A stretch of 64,000 nucleotides of DNA. Origin: Herbidospora mongoliensis. Its GTDB lineage: Bacteria > Actinomycetota > Actinomycetes > Streptosporangiales > Streptosporangiaceae. Of this stretch, positions 54,502-61,745 are shown one piece after another. Under the pieces are notes generated by a model. That model was not told where the DNA came from and did no database searches. It was given only the letters and a program-made list of their open reading frames with translations. Within the stretch, counting starts at the first letter, position 1, and every line of letters begins with the position of its first letter. The DNA is taken from NCBI RefSeq assembly GCF_001570545.1, contig NZ_BBXD01000022.1, forward strand, positions 124,001 to 188,000, in the 5' to 3' direction. The translations under genes and the position numbers were made by a program.

Positions 54502-55755
54502 GTGACGCTACTCAGCAGGCGAAGCTTTCTTCAGGCGAGTACCGCGGCGTTACCCGTGGCCGTGTCCGGTGCCCTGCCCCTGTGGGCCGCCAGCGCCCCG
54601 GCGGTGGTGGTTTCCGGGGTCGCGCCCACCGCGCTCGCAGGGTTCGATCGGGTCCTGAAGACCTACATCACCGAGCGCGACATCTCCTGTGCCCAGCTCG
54701 CCATCGTCAAGAACGGCAAGCTCGTCCTGGCGCGTGGTTACCGATACTCCAGCGACGGCCGGGCCGTCCCCGCGGTGTCGCCCACCTCGCTTTTCCGGAT
54801 CGCGAGCCTGAGCAAGCACATCACCGCCGCCGCCATCGTGCGCCTGGTCCAGGACGGCAAGCTCACCCTGGGCGCCTCGGTGGCCCGCCTGCTCGGCCTG
54901 TCCACCGCGGCGGATCCCCGGCTGGCCGATGTGACGGTGTGGCGGCTGCTGCAGCACACCGGCGGCTGGGACAGCGCCATCTCGAAGGACTATCTGTATC
55001 TGGACCACGTGATCGCCGATGCGCTCGGCGTACCGCTGCCGATCACCCGGGGCGACATCGTCAAGTATGCGAGCAGCCGCCCGCTCGACTTCGCCCCCGG
55101 CAGCCGCTACGCCTACAGCAACTACGGCTACATGCTGCTCGGCCTGATCGTTGAGAAGGTCTCCGGCCAGAGCTACGAGTCCTACGTCAAGCAGAAGCTG
55201 CTGGCGCCCGTCGGCATCACCCGGCTACGGCTCGGCCGTACGCTCCGCGCCGAGGCCGCGCCCGGCGAGGTGTTCTACGAGTCGCGTTTCACCGCCAAGA
55301 CCGTCGCGGATCCTCAGGGCGCCGTGGTACCCGCCTCCTACGGCGGCTTCAACATGCCCAACCGCGCCTCCGGCGGCGGCTGGCTGGCCTCCGCGGTGGA
55401 CCTGGTCAGGTTCGCGAAAGTCTTCGACGCTCCCGGTCCGGTGCTCAACGCGACTTCCATCGGCAAGATCGTCGCCAAGCCGGAGATCGGCCTCACCTCG
55501 AGCGGTTCCTGGTACGGCGGGGGCTTGTGGGTGCGCCAGGTGACCGGGCACCTCAACACCTGGCACGACGGCTCGCTGCCCGGTACCTACACCTATCTGG
55601 CCCGGCTGCAGAACGGCTTCACCTACGCCGCGCTGTTCAACCGCCGGGAGGAGACCGGCAGCCTCGACTTCGATGTGCTGAGCCCGCTGATCAACGCCGA
55701 GATCGGCAAGGTCACCACCTGGCCCACCACCGACCTCAGCTCCCGTTACTTCTGA
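54502..55755 (+). CDS. Secreted serine hydrolase, beta-lactamase/D,D-peptidase (class C) family
   Basis: 417 aa from GTG 54502. N-terminal SRRSFLQAS followed by a hydrophobic stretch suggests a Tat signal. Catalytic SxxK: SLSK in FRIASLSKHITAAA; YxN: YSNYGYMLLG; third motif near the C-terminus in WHDGSLPGTYTY (HDG). It would be an exported esterase, peptidase or beta-lactamase-like enzyme; specificity cannot be read. GGGAG precedes the start by about 6 nt. It is divergent from the Asp23 operon. Confidence 0.88.
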   Translation: MTLLSRRSFLQASTAALPVAVSGALPLWAASAPAVVVSGVAPTALAGFDRVLKTYITERDISCAQLAIVKNGKLVLARGYRYSSDGRAVPAVSPTSLFRIASLSKHITAAAIVRLVQDGKLTLGASVARLLGLSTAADPRLADVTVWRLLQHTGGWDSAISKDYLYLDHVIADALGVPLPITRGDIVKYASSRPLDFAPGSRYAYSNYGYMLLGLIVEKVSGQSYESYVKQKLLAPVGITRLRLGRTLRAEAAPGEVFYESRFTAKTVADPQGAVVPASYGGFNMPNRASGGGWLASAVDLVRFAKVFDAPGPVLNATSIGKIVAKPEIGLTSSGSWYGGGLWVRQVTGHLNTWHDGSLPGTYTYLARLQNGFTYAALFNRREETGSLDFDVLSPLINAEIGKVTTWPTTDLSSRYF

Positions 55756-56040
55756 CCGGCTCTCCCGCACCCGCCTGGCCGGCCATGGTCACGGCGGGGA
55801 CGGGTCCGGCGGTCGGACACGGATCGATGCGGTGCTGTCATCGGCGATGGCGCCTTACGGCACCTTCGAACGAATTGGGCTGGGGCGGGGTTCTTCCGTG
55901 ACGTTTTTCTGAGTGCTGGGAAAGTCAATCTTTCCTGTCGGCGAACTCGGCCGAGGTAGATTCTTTCTCGGAATCGACAAACGCTGAGCGTTATGCCTTG
56001 AGATTGGCGCTTGATCGACTTCGACTGTCGCGATCAGCGG

Positions 56041-56799
56041 CTAGCTGACCCGCTTCGCCGGGGCCGAAAAAGTCTTGCACGATCCGGGGGAACGAGTGGT
56101 GAACCCTCGTTTTGCCCAGTATTCGGCGTTGTCGTGGTTGCCGTTGTTGAAGCCCAGCGCATGATGCATGTTGACCAGCACGTACCGCACATATTTCGGG
56201 TCGTGGTCTGTGGCCGTGTGCCCGAGGGAATCCCAGACGCTGCCGAGGAAGGCGGCCGTGAAGCATGTGGTCTGCATCTCCAGCCGGAGGCTCACGTCCT
56301 TCTTACCGCGCTTCGATGCTTTGTCGAATGCTCTCTGCGCGGCGGGACGTATGCCGGTGAGTTGCTGGATGTGGTAGGCGTAGCCACGCGCCACACTCAG
56401 CAGGAGAGTCGGCCGGTCGAGTTCGTCTTTCCGCGACCTCACCGGGGACCAGACGTAGATCGTCTTGCTCTTTGGGCAATACACGCTAGTCGTCTCGTAC
56501 GTTATGCCGGAAACTCCGCACGCCTTCACACGGTCGCCGTCCTTGACGACGAGTTTGGCGCGCTTGAAGGGGATCTTCGCCTTGGCGAGTAATGGCCGCC
56601 AGGCTTGTTCCAAGCAGGTCATGACGTTCTCGGCCTGCCGTCGCGTGTTGTCGAAGTCGGAGAAGTACGCCTCTTCGGTGCAGGTGACCGCAGGCAGTGC
56701 GCCGGCTTTGTAGACCGGATTCTTGGTGAGCGCCCCCGGACCGGTCGGCACCGACGCCATTAACGAGACAGCCATCGCGATATTAAGGATCAAGGTCAT
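56041..56799 (-). CDS. YpfJ-like (PF04228) zinc-peptidase homologue with lost active site
   Basis: 252 aa. N-terminal hydrophobic segment (LILNIAMAVSLMASVPTGPG), likely a signal peptide or anchor. The exported domain matches the neutral zinc metallopeptidase family: CLEQAWRPLLAKAKIPF, SVYCPKSKTIYV, SVARGYAYHIQQLTGI, RLEMQTTCFTAAFL and RGFTTRSPGSCKTF. In the family the third segment holds HExxH; here it reads RGYAYH, so the catalytic Glu and both zinc His of that motif are gone, and the later QADC is QTTC. A pseudo-enzyme, probably a binding protein. GC is lower than its neighbours. Confidence 0.75.
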   Translation of the reverse strand: MTLILNIAMAVSLMASVPTGPGALTKNPVYKAGALPAVTCTEEAYFSDFDNTRRQAENVMTCLEQAWRPLLAKAKIPFKRAKLVVKDGDRVKACGVSGITYETTSVYCPKSKTIYVWSPVRSRKDELDRPTLLLSVARGYAYHIQQLTGIRPAAQRAFDKASKRGKKDVSLRLEMQTTCFTAAFLGSVWDSLGHTATDHDPKYVRYVLVNMHHALGFNNGNHDNAEYWAKRGFTTRSPGSCKTFSAPAKRVS

Positions 56800-56863
56800 G
56801 CTGGCGGATCTTAGCGATCAGCCGTCCCGATCACGAGGTCGTAGGGAGGGCACCCTCACGGAT

Positions 56864-57022
56864 ATGGAGGGATGGGTGACCGACTTACTGATACGAGGCG
56901 GCAACAGGCCATGGCTGCTCGCGGTCGAGACGGACGGTCGCCGAAAAGGACTCGCGAACTCCATCCGTTTGATGCTCAGGCGGGATTTCCTTATCCGCGT
57001 GCGTGCCTCAGAAAAGGTGTGA
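56864..57022 (+). CDS. Possible small protein, 52 aa
   Basis: A short frame (MEGWVTDLLIRGGNRPWLLA at the start) with a TTA codon and an 8-bp hairpin (57019-57026 with 57033-57040) overlapping its stop. Basic, no family match. It has no clear ribosome site. The hairpin at the stop is the main support. The rest of the 335-nt gap between 56800 and 57134 holds nothing else I can identify. Confidence 0.2.
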   Translation: MEGWVTDLLIRGGNRPWLLAVETDGRRKGLANSIRLMLRRDFLIRVRASEKV

Positions 57023-57134
57023 CGGCTGTTTGGCCGTCACCCGTAGCTGGCCTCCAACCGCATTTCGTGTCATCCGCGACAGGTATCCGGCCGTCCATGG
57101 AGAGCCGCGTATCTTCTACCTCTGGAGCACCACC

Positions 57135-57896
57135 ATGCGCCAACTGTCCCGCTCCATGGCTGTGCTTGCCTGTGCCGCCCTTCTCGCTCCATTAGCCACC
57201 GCCACGCCGGCTGCCGCGCGGCCGAAGCCGGTTCCCAAGACCGCCGTCACCGTGAAGATCAAGAAAATCGTCGACGGTGACACCGTCGACGTCACTTACA
57301 AGGGCCGGACGCTGCGGGTTCGCCTGCTGGAGATCGACGCTCCCGCCCGTCCTGCGTGCTGGTCCAAGGCGGCGGCCAGTCGGACGGCGGCTCTGCTGGC
57401 CGTCGGCAAGGGCGCCTACGTGCTGCGCGACAAGGAGCCCAAGGATCCCCAGGGCCGCTATCTGTTCTATGTGTGGAACGCGGCGGGGACATTCGTCAAC
57501 CGGAGCCTGGTGCGGGGCGGATACGCCCGTACGGTGCTGGACAGTCCCAACGACAAGTACATCAAGGTGATGCGCGCCGACCAGGCCAAGGCCAAATCCG
57601 AGCGGCTGCGTATCTGGTCCGGCAAGTGCGACAGCGCCACCCCCACTCCCAAGCCGACCCCCAAGCCGTCGCCCAAGCCGTCGCCCACGTCCACTGGCGG
57701 GGGTGGCGGCAGCACGCCGACCACCAGTCCGTCACCCTCGCCGACGCCTACGGGTGGCGGGAGTGGCAATGACCCGCGGTTCGACACGTGCGCCAAGGCC
57801 AACGCGGCCGGGTACGGCCCTTACTACAAGGGCAGCGACCCCGAATACGCGTGGTACCAGGACCGCGATGGCGACGGCATCGTCTGCGAACGCTGA
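57135..57896 (+). CDS. Secreted thermonuclease-fold protein with C-terminal Excalibur domain
   Basis: 253 aa. Signal peptide at residues 1-28 (ending AAAR). Staphylococcal-nuclease fold at about 32-165: IVDGDTVDVTYKG (calcium Asp), RVRLLEIDAPAR (Arg35-type), DPQGRYLFYVW (Arg87-type). The Glu next to the DAP motif is replaced by Ala (DAPAR), so catalysis may be weakened. A Pro/Thr/Ser/Gly linker (PTPKPTPKPSPKPSP region) leads to a C-terminal Excalibur calcium-binding motif DRDGDGIVCE. CTGGAG precedes the ATG by about 7 nt. Confidence 0.85.
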   Translation: MRQLSRSMAVLACAALLAPLATATPAAARPKPVPKTAVTVKIKKIVDGDTVDVTYKGRTLRVRLLEIDAPARPACWSKAAASRTAALLAVGKGAYVLRDKEPKDPQGRYLFYVWNAAGTFVNRSLVRGGYARTVLDSPNDKYIKVMRADQAKAKSERLRIWSGKCDSATPTPKPTPKPSPKPSPTSTGGGGGSTPTTSPSPSPTPTGGGSGNDPRFDTCAKANAAGYGPYYKGSDPEYAWYQDRDGDGIVCER

Positions 57897-58246
57897 GCCG
57901 TGGTCACCTTGTTCTTCTTCATTCTGGCCGCGAATACTCGATCGCCAAGCTTGCCGAGCGTGTCGGCAGGACCGTGCGGACTTTAGTGATCGGGTGGCCA
58001 AAGGAAGGCCGGATGGCCGGCCAGGCGAAGCCGTAACGGAAGAAAGGCTTTGACGAGCGAAGCGAGAGCGGTCCGAGCGAAGCGAGGCCTTGCCGGGGAG
58101 CGCGAGGGGCGGAGCCCTTCGCAGGGAGCGAGAGCGACCCGGAGCGTTAGTGACGTCGGGACGCGTCAGCGGCCAGGGGGAGCGCGAGGGGGCGAATGCC
58201 CCTTCGCATCGGGGGGTTCGGGGGGTCGTCCCCCCGTCTGCGGAAA
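57897..58246. repeat. Hairpin- and repeat-rich intergenic cluster
   Basis: No gene. It holds copy D of the dispersed repeat (58015-58040), a 12-bp direct repeat GAGCGAAGCGAG at 58055-58066 and 58075-58086, related GAGCGAGAGCG segments near 58119, two GGGAGCGCGAGGGG motifs, and short GC hairpins such as GGGGC-GAAT-GCCCC and GGGGGG-TCGT-CCCCCC. A similar GGGGTCG/GTCCCC element lies near 2967-2986. Confidence 0.7.
58015..58040 (+). repeat. Dispersed intergenic repeat, copy D (diverged)
   Basis: Reads GGCCGGCCAGGCGAAGCC and then GTAACGGA, the same element as copies A-C with several differences. It is the most diverged copy. Confidence 0.6.
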
Positions 58247-58307
58247 TGGCGAATGGCCCGTGGCAGGTGCCCCGAAGGGGCAACAACCACGAGCCATTCA
58301 TTCGCCA
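58247..58307 (-). terminator. Long hairpin just downstream of the tRNA
   Basis: Outer arms TGGCGAA/TTCGCCA (58247-58253, 58301-58307), a middle CGTGG/CCACG pair and an inner GCCCC-TTC-GGGGC cap (CUUCGG-type on the minus strand). It begins 2 nt after the tRNA 3-prime end and is probably its terminator or processing hairpin. Confidence 0.65.
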
Positions 58308-58308
58308 G

Positions 58309-58382
58309 TGGGGTTGGCGGGACTCGAACCCGCGCTGGCATGATCCTAAGTCATGTGCCTCTGCCAATTGGGCTACAACCCC
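58309..58382 (-). tRNA. tRNA with UAG anticodon, class I shape (nominal Leu, CUA)
   Basis: A full cloverleaf on the minus strand, 74 nt. Acceptor stem GGGGTTG/CAACCCC is perfect, D-arm GCC/GGC with GG in the loop, anticodon stem CATGA/TCATG with loop CTTAGGA (anticodon UAG), 5-nt variable region CCAGC and T-stem GCGGG/CCCGC around TTCGAGT. Discriminator A; CCA is not encoded. UAG reads CUA, so Leu by anticodon, but bacterial tRNA-Leu has a long variable arm that is missing here. Its amino-acid identity is therefore uncertain. Confidence 0.85.
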
Positions 58383-58419
58383 GATGGGCGGAAGTGATCC
58401 TACCTCCCGCCCGGGGGCA

Positions 58420-58890
58420 TCAGGAAACCCCGAGTTCCTTCAGCAGTCGGGCTACATGCCCGGTGGCTTTCACGTTGTAGAGCGCCTTTTCGATCTTCCC
58501 GTCGGCGTCGATGACGAACGTCGACCTGATCACGCCCATGATGGTCTTGCCGTAGTTCTGCTTCTCGCCGTAGGCGTCGTACGCCTTGTGCACGTCGAGG
58601 CTCTCGTCGGAGAGCAAGGGGAAGGTCAGGGCGTCGCGCTCGACGAACTGGCGGAGTTTGGCCGGCTTGTCCTTGGAGATGCCGAGGACGGTGAAGCCGT
58701 GGTCGGCGAGGGAGCTGAGGTTGTCGCGGAAGTCGCAGGCCTGCTTGGTGCAGCCTGGAGTCATCGCCGCTGGGTAGAAGTACAGGATGACGCGCTTGCC
58801 GTGGAGCGAGTCAAGCGACACCTCGTCGCCGTCGGCGCTGGTCAGGGTGAAGCCTGGGGCGGCGTCGCCGGGTTCGAGTCGCTGGGTCAT
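58420..58890 (-). CDS. bcp: Thiol peroxidase, Bcp/PrxQ family
   Basis: 156 aa, standard. It reduces peroxides using thioredoxin. Peroxidatic Cys in TPGCTKQACDFRD, with the second Cys of that block (five residues later) as the resolving Cys. Flanking signatures: PGFTLTSADGDEVSLDSLHG at the N-terminus, KRVILYFYPAAMTPGC, and FVIDADGKIEKALYNVKATG. It shares the strand of the UAG tRNA, 37 nt upstream of it. Confidence 0.96.
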   Translation of the reverse strand: MTQRLEPGDAAPGFTLTSADGDEVSLDSLHGKRVILYFYPAAMTPGCTKQACDFRDNLSSLADHGFTVLGISKDKPAKLRQFVERDALTFPLLSDESLDVHKAYDAYGEKQNYGKTIMGVIRSTFVIDADGKIEKALYNVKATGHVARLLKELGVS

Positions 58891-59005
58891 GTCGCCTCCG
58901 TAGCGGTAAGTCTCGACGCGAACAAACTACCGGTTCGGCCGCTGCGGGTTGTGCGGCCCGCACCTGGCAGACTTGATCGAACACACCCTGTGACAGGAGG
59001 CGACC

Positions 59006-59356
59006 ATGGCCGACACCGACCCGGACACGCTAGAGGGGCGCATTGAGCGCACGCGCGCCGAACTGGCCAGAACGGTCGATGCGATCGCCGACCGGGTCAG
59101 CCCGAAGAAGGTCGCCGGTCGCAGTGTGGCCAAGATGAAGTCGCAGGTCAAGGCACAGACCGACCACGTCGTGTCGACCATAGGGGACATGGTGGGCAAC
59201 CCGGCCGCCCAGAGTCCGAACGGTCACCGCCCGGTCGAGGAGCCCTGGGACGACGACTATCCGGCGACGCCGATCGCCCCGGTCCTGATCGGCATCGGCG
59301 CGGTGGTCGTGATCGGCGCCCTGATAGTGATCATGCGACGCCGCCGTAGGGCCTAG
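59006..59356 (+). CDS. DUF3618 membrane protein
   Basis: 116 aa. N-terminal family motif LEGRIERTRAELARTVDAIA and SPKKVAGRSVAKMKSQV, then one C-terminal membrane helix (VLIGIGAVVVIGALIVIM) and a basic end. Function unknown; DUF3618 proteins often lie near other small envelope genes. A weak AGGAGG is 8 nt before the ATG. Its stop overlaps that of the racemase-fold gene (CTAG). Confidence 0.9.
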   Translation: MADTDPDTLEGRIERTRAELARTVDAIADRVSPKKVAGRSVAKMKSQVKAQTDHVVSTIGDMVGNPAAQSPNGHRPVEEPWDDDYPATPIAPVLIGIGAVVVIGALIVIMRRRRRA

Positions 59357-60510
59357 AGGAACGTCTGGCCTTCGCCCCGGTAGGTCGGGGCCGCCCCGGT
59401 CACCCGGTCTCCCTCCACCAGGTGCAGGGTGCTGAAGCGTTCGCAGAGTTCGCCCGCCTTCGCGTGGCGGAACCAGACGCGGTCGCCGACCTTCAGGTCG
59501 TCGGCGGCCCGGCCGTGCAGCGGGGTCTGGACCTCTCCGCCACCCTCGTCGCCGTTGTAGCGCAGGCCCTCGGGCAGGTGGGGGACGGGTGCCCGGCCCG
59601 GGCCCGCGCCGGAGGCGGGGTAGCCGCCGCCGAGGACCGTCACCACTCCCCGGGCGGGGCGGCGGACGACGGGCAGGGCGTAGATGGCCGCGGGGCGGCC
59701 GGTGAAGTTGCTGTATCGGTCGAACAGGGCCGGGTGGTAGAAGCCCGAGCCGGCGGCCACTTCGGTGATCACATTCTCTCGCGCGGTCGTCTCGATGCTG
59801 CCGGTGCCGCCGCCGTTGACGAACTCCAGGTCGGTGACCTCGCCGACGGCCTTGACGATCAGTTCCCTGCGGGCGGCCAGCTCACGGCGGGAGCGGCGCT
59901 GGACGAACCGGAGCGCCACCCCGTAAGGGCCGGGGACGCGGTCGCCCACACCGGCGATCTGGCTCTCGTAGGCCATCAGGCCGACCAGGTGCAGCGACGG
60001 GTTCTTGCCGATCAGCCGGGCCGTGTCGGCGGCCTGCTCGGGGGTGTGTACGGGTGATCGCAACGCCCCGGCGCGGAAAGGGCCCACCACATAGGCGGCG
60101 CAGATGTCCAGGCAGACCCTGATCGGATAGCGGCCGGTCAGCAGCGGGAACTGCTCGGGCGAGTCGACCATCAGGGTGATCTCGCGCGAGGCCGTTTCGT
60201 CGTCGGCGAGTTCGGCGACGGCGGCGCGGTCGGCGGTCGGGTAGGCGACCAGGATGTTCCGGAAACCGTGCGAGACCAGCCACAGCGCCTCGGGCAGGGT
60301 GAACGCCATGATCCCCTGGTAGCCGGGCATGTCGAGCACGCGCCGGAGCACTTCGCGGGAGCGGATCGACTTCGACGCCACCCTGATCGGCTTGCCGTCG
60401 GCCCGCTCGGTCATCGACCGCGCGTTGGCGGCCATCGCGTCGAGGTCGACGATGGCCAGCGGAGGGTCGAGATGGGACGTGGCCCGGTCGTATCGCTGCC
60501 GGTCGCTCAT
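59353..60510 (-). CDS. PLP-dependent alanine-racemase-fold amino acid deaminase/aldolase
   Basis: 385 aa from ATG 60510. N-terminal TIM-barrel of the alanine racemase/D-threonine aldolase type with the PLP Lys in RVASKSIRSREVLRRVL, and a C-terminal beta domain (GRAADDLKVGDRVWFRHAKA, VEGDRVTGAAPTYRG). Such proteins in actinobacteria are annotated as amino-acid deaminase/aldolase; the substrate is not known, but a D-amino acid or beta-hydroxy amino acid is expected. No clear ribosome site. It ends against DUF3618. Confidence 0.85.
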   Translation of the reverse strand: MSDRQRYDRATSHLDPPLAIVDLDAMAANARSMTERADGKPIRVASKSIRSREVLRRVLDMPGYQGIMAFTLPEALWLVSHGFRNILVAYPTADRAAVAELADDETASREITLMVDSPEQFPLLTGRYPIRVCLDICAAYVVGPFRAGALRSPVHTPEQAADTARLIGKNPSLHLVGLMAYESQIAGVGDRVPGPYGVALRFVQRRSRRELAARRELIVKAVGEVTDLEFVNGGGTGSIETTARENVITEVAAGSGFYHPALFDRYSNFTGRPAAIYALPVVRRPARGVVTVLGGGYPASGAGPGRAPVPHLPEGLRYNGDEGGGEVQTPLHGRAADDLKVGDRVWFRHAKAGELCERFSTLHLVEGDRVTGAAPTYRGEGQTFL

Positions 60511-60633
60511 GGGCAGCACTTTAGCCTTTTGTGAGCAATCTTCATATTTACCCGGCAAAACCTGTCACAAGATCGAGTCATCCGGGCCCGGCACGCTGAT
60601 CACAGCCGCCGGGCCGTGTATCCCTGGGTGACC

Positions 60634-61221
60634 ATGAGCGCGGTAGACGAGATCCGGACGACCAAGGACCGCCGCCGCGCCCGCCGCCGCACGGCCATGC
60701 GAGCTCTGCGGCCGGGACGAACCCCGGCGGGCGCGGGCGTCGCGGGCGCACTGCTGGTGCTGGGCACGGCTCTGGTCGGCGAGATGGTGTGCGCCTTCGC
60801 CGACTGGCCCACGGGCTGGTCGGGCCTGCCCGGCGTGCTCGACCTGGTGTGGGGCGAGCCGCTGGTCGCGCTGACGGGGTCGGCGATGGTGGTGAGCGGG
60901 ACCGCGCTGGTCCTCCTGGCGATGATCCCGGGGCGTCCACGCCTGGTGCCGCTGGAGGTCTCCGACGACGCCCTGGTCATGGGCCTGACGAGGACCGGCC
61001 TCAAACGCACCCTGGTCGCGGTGGTGATGACGGTGCCGGGGGTCGACCTGGCCTTCGTCCGGCTGCGCCGGGGGCAGATCGAGGTGACCGTACTGACCAA
61101 GGGAAGCCGGACCGGCGAACTGCTCAAGGAGGTCGGCGCCGCTGTCGGCGACCGCCTGTCGGGGCTGGGCGTCTACGGGCGCAACGAGGTCGTCGTGCGG
61201 CTCCGGCGTAAGAACATCTGA
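60634..61221 (+). CDS. DUF6286-like membrane protein (second Asp23-type locus)
   Basis: 195 aa from ATG 60634; GTG 60616 is an alternative. Basic N-terminus, two membrane helices (about 36-56 and 80-105), then the same motif as the protein at 52036: RPRLVPLEVSDDALVMGLTR. So it is a paralogue. It precedes an AmaP-like gene by 11 nt. No Asp23 gene is next to this pair. Confidence 0.8.
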   Translation: MSAVDEIRTTKDRRRARRRTAMRALRPGRTPAGAGVAGALLVLGTALVGEMVCAFADWPTGWSGLPGVLDLVWGEPLVALTGSAMVVSGTALVLLAMIPGRPRLVPLEVSDDALVMGLTRTGLKRTLVAVVMTVPGVDLAFVRLRRGQIEVTVLTKGSRTGELLKEVGAAVGDRLSGLGVYGRNEVVVRLRRKNI

Positions 61222-61232
61222 AGGAGTGTCGA

Positions 61233-61745
61233 ATGCAGCCCGAGCCTGTGGCGGGGAATGCTGGAATGCGTACCCCGATCGGTGATCGCGTCGGGCTGGC
61301 CGTGGTCGGCTTCGTGCTGGTGACCGGGGGGAACTACGTGCTGTTCGCGTCGGACGCGCGGGCCGCATACAAGATCGGGGAGTTGGCGGCGTTCACCGCC
61401 CATCCCTGGGCGCGGTCCGTCGCCGCCGCTCTGGTGGTTCTCCTCGTGTTCGTCACCGCGCGCTGGCTGATCTGTTCGATGGGGGTCGGGCAGGACGGTG
61501 CGCGGCACGGTTACGGCACCGCGACGCTGGCCATCGCGCTGAAGGACCTGCCGGGGGTCGACAAGATCAGTGTGCGGGCCGTGGGGGAGGAGAAACTCCG
61601 GGTCTCGGTACGGTGCATGCCTGGCGCACCCCTCGACGAGATCGTCTCCCGGGTCGACACCGAGGCGGTGTCACGCGTGCGCGGCGCGGCGGGCCGGGAC
61701 GCGCTCTTCCCGGTTCTCGTCACGTTGCACGTTCGTCGTGGGTGA
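61233..61745 (+). CDS. AmaP-like membrane protein (second Asp23-type locus)
   Basis: 170 aa. Two membrane helices (about 20-42 and 65-85) and a cytosolic tail of about 85 residues ending in LFPVLVTLHVRRG, the AmaP layout. GAAGGAG stands 7 nt before the ATG. The last 75 nt overlap the opposing glycosyltransferase-like gene. Confidence 0.78.
   Translation: MQPEPVAGNAGMRTPIGDRVGLAVVGFVLVTGGNYVLFASDARAAYKIGELAAFTAHPWARSVAAALVVLLVFVTARWLICSMGVGQDGARHGYGTATLAIALKDLPGVDKISVRAVGEEKLRVSVRCMPGAPLDEIVSRVDTEAVSRVRGAAGRDALFPVLVTLHVRRG

Noticed and set aside
58215..58241. 6C RNA motif or CRISPR-like repeat in the hairpin cluster
   Set aside because: A single GGGGGG/CCCCCC hairpin and unequal short repeats without regular spacers; neither a 6C pair nor a CRISPR array.
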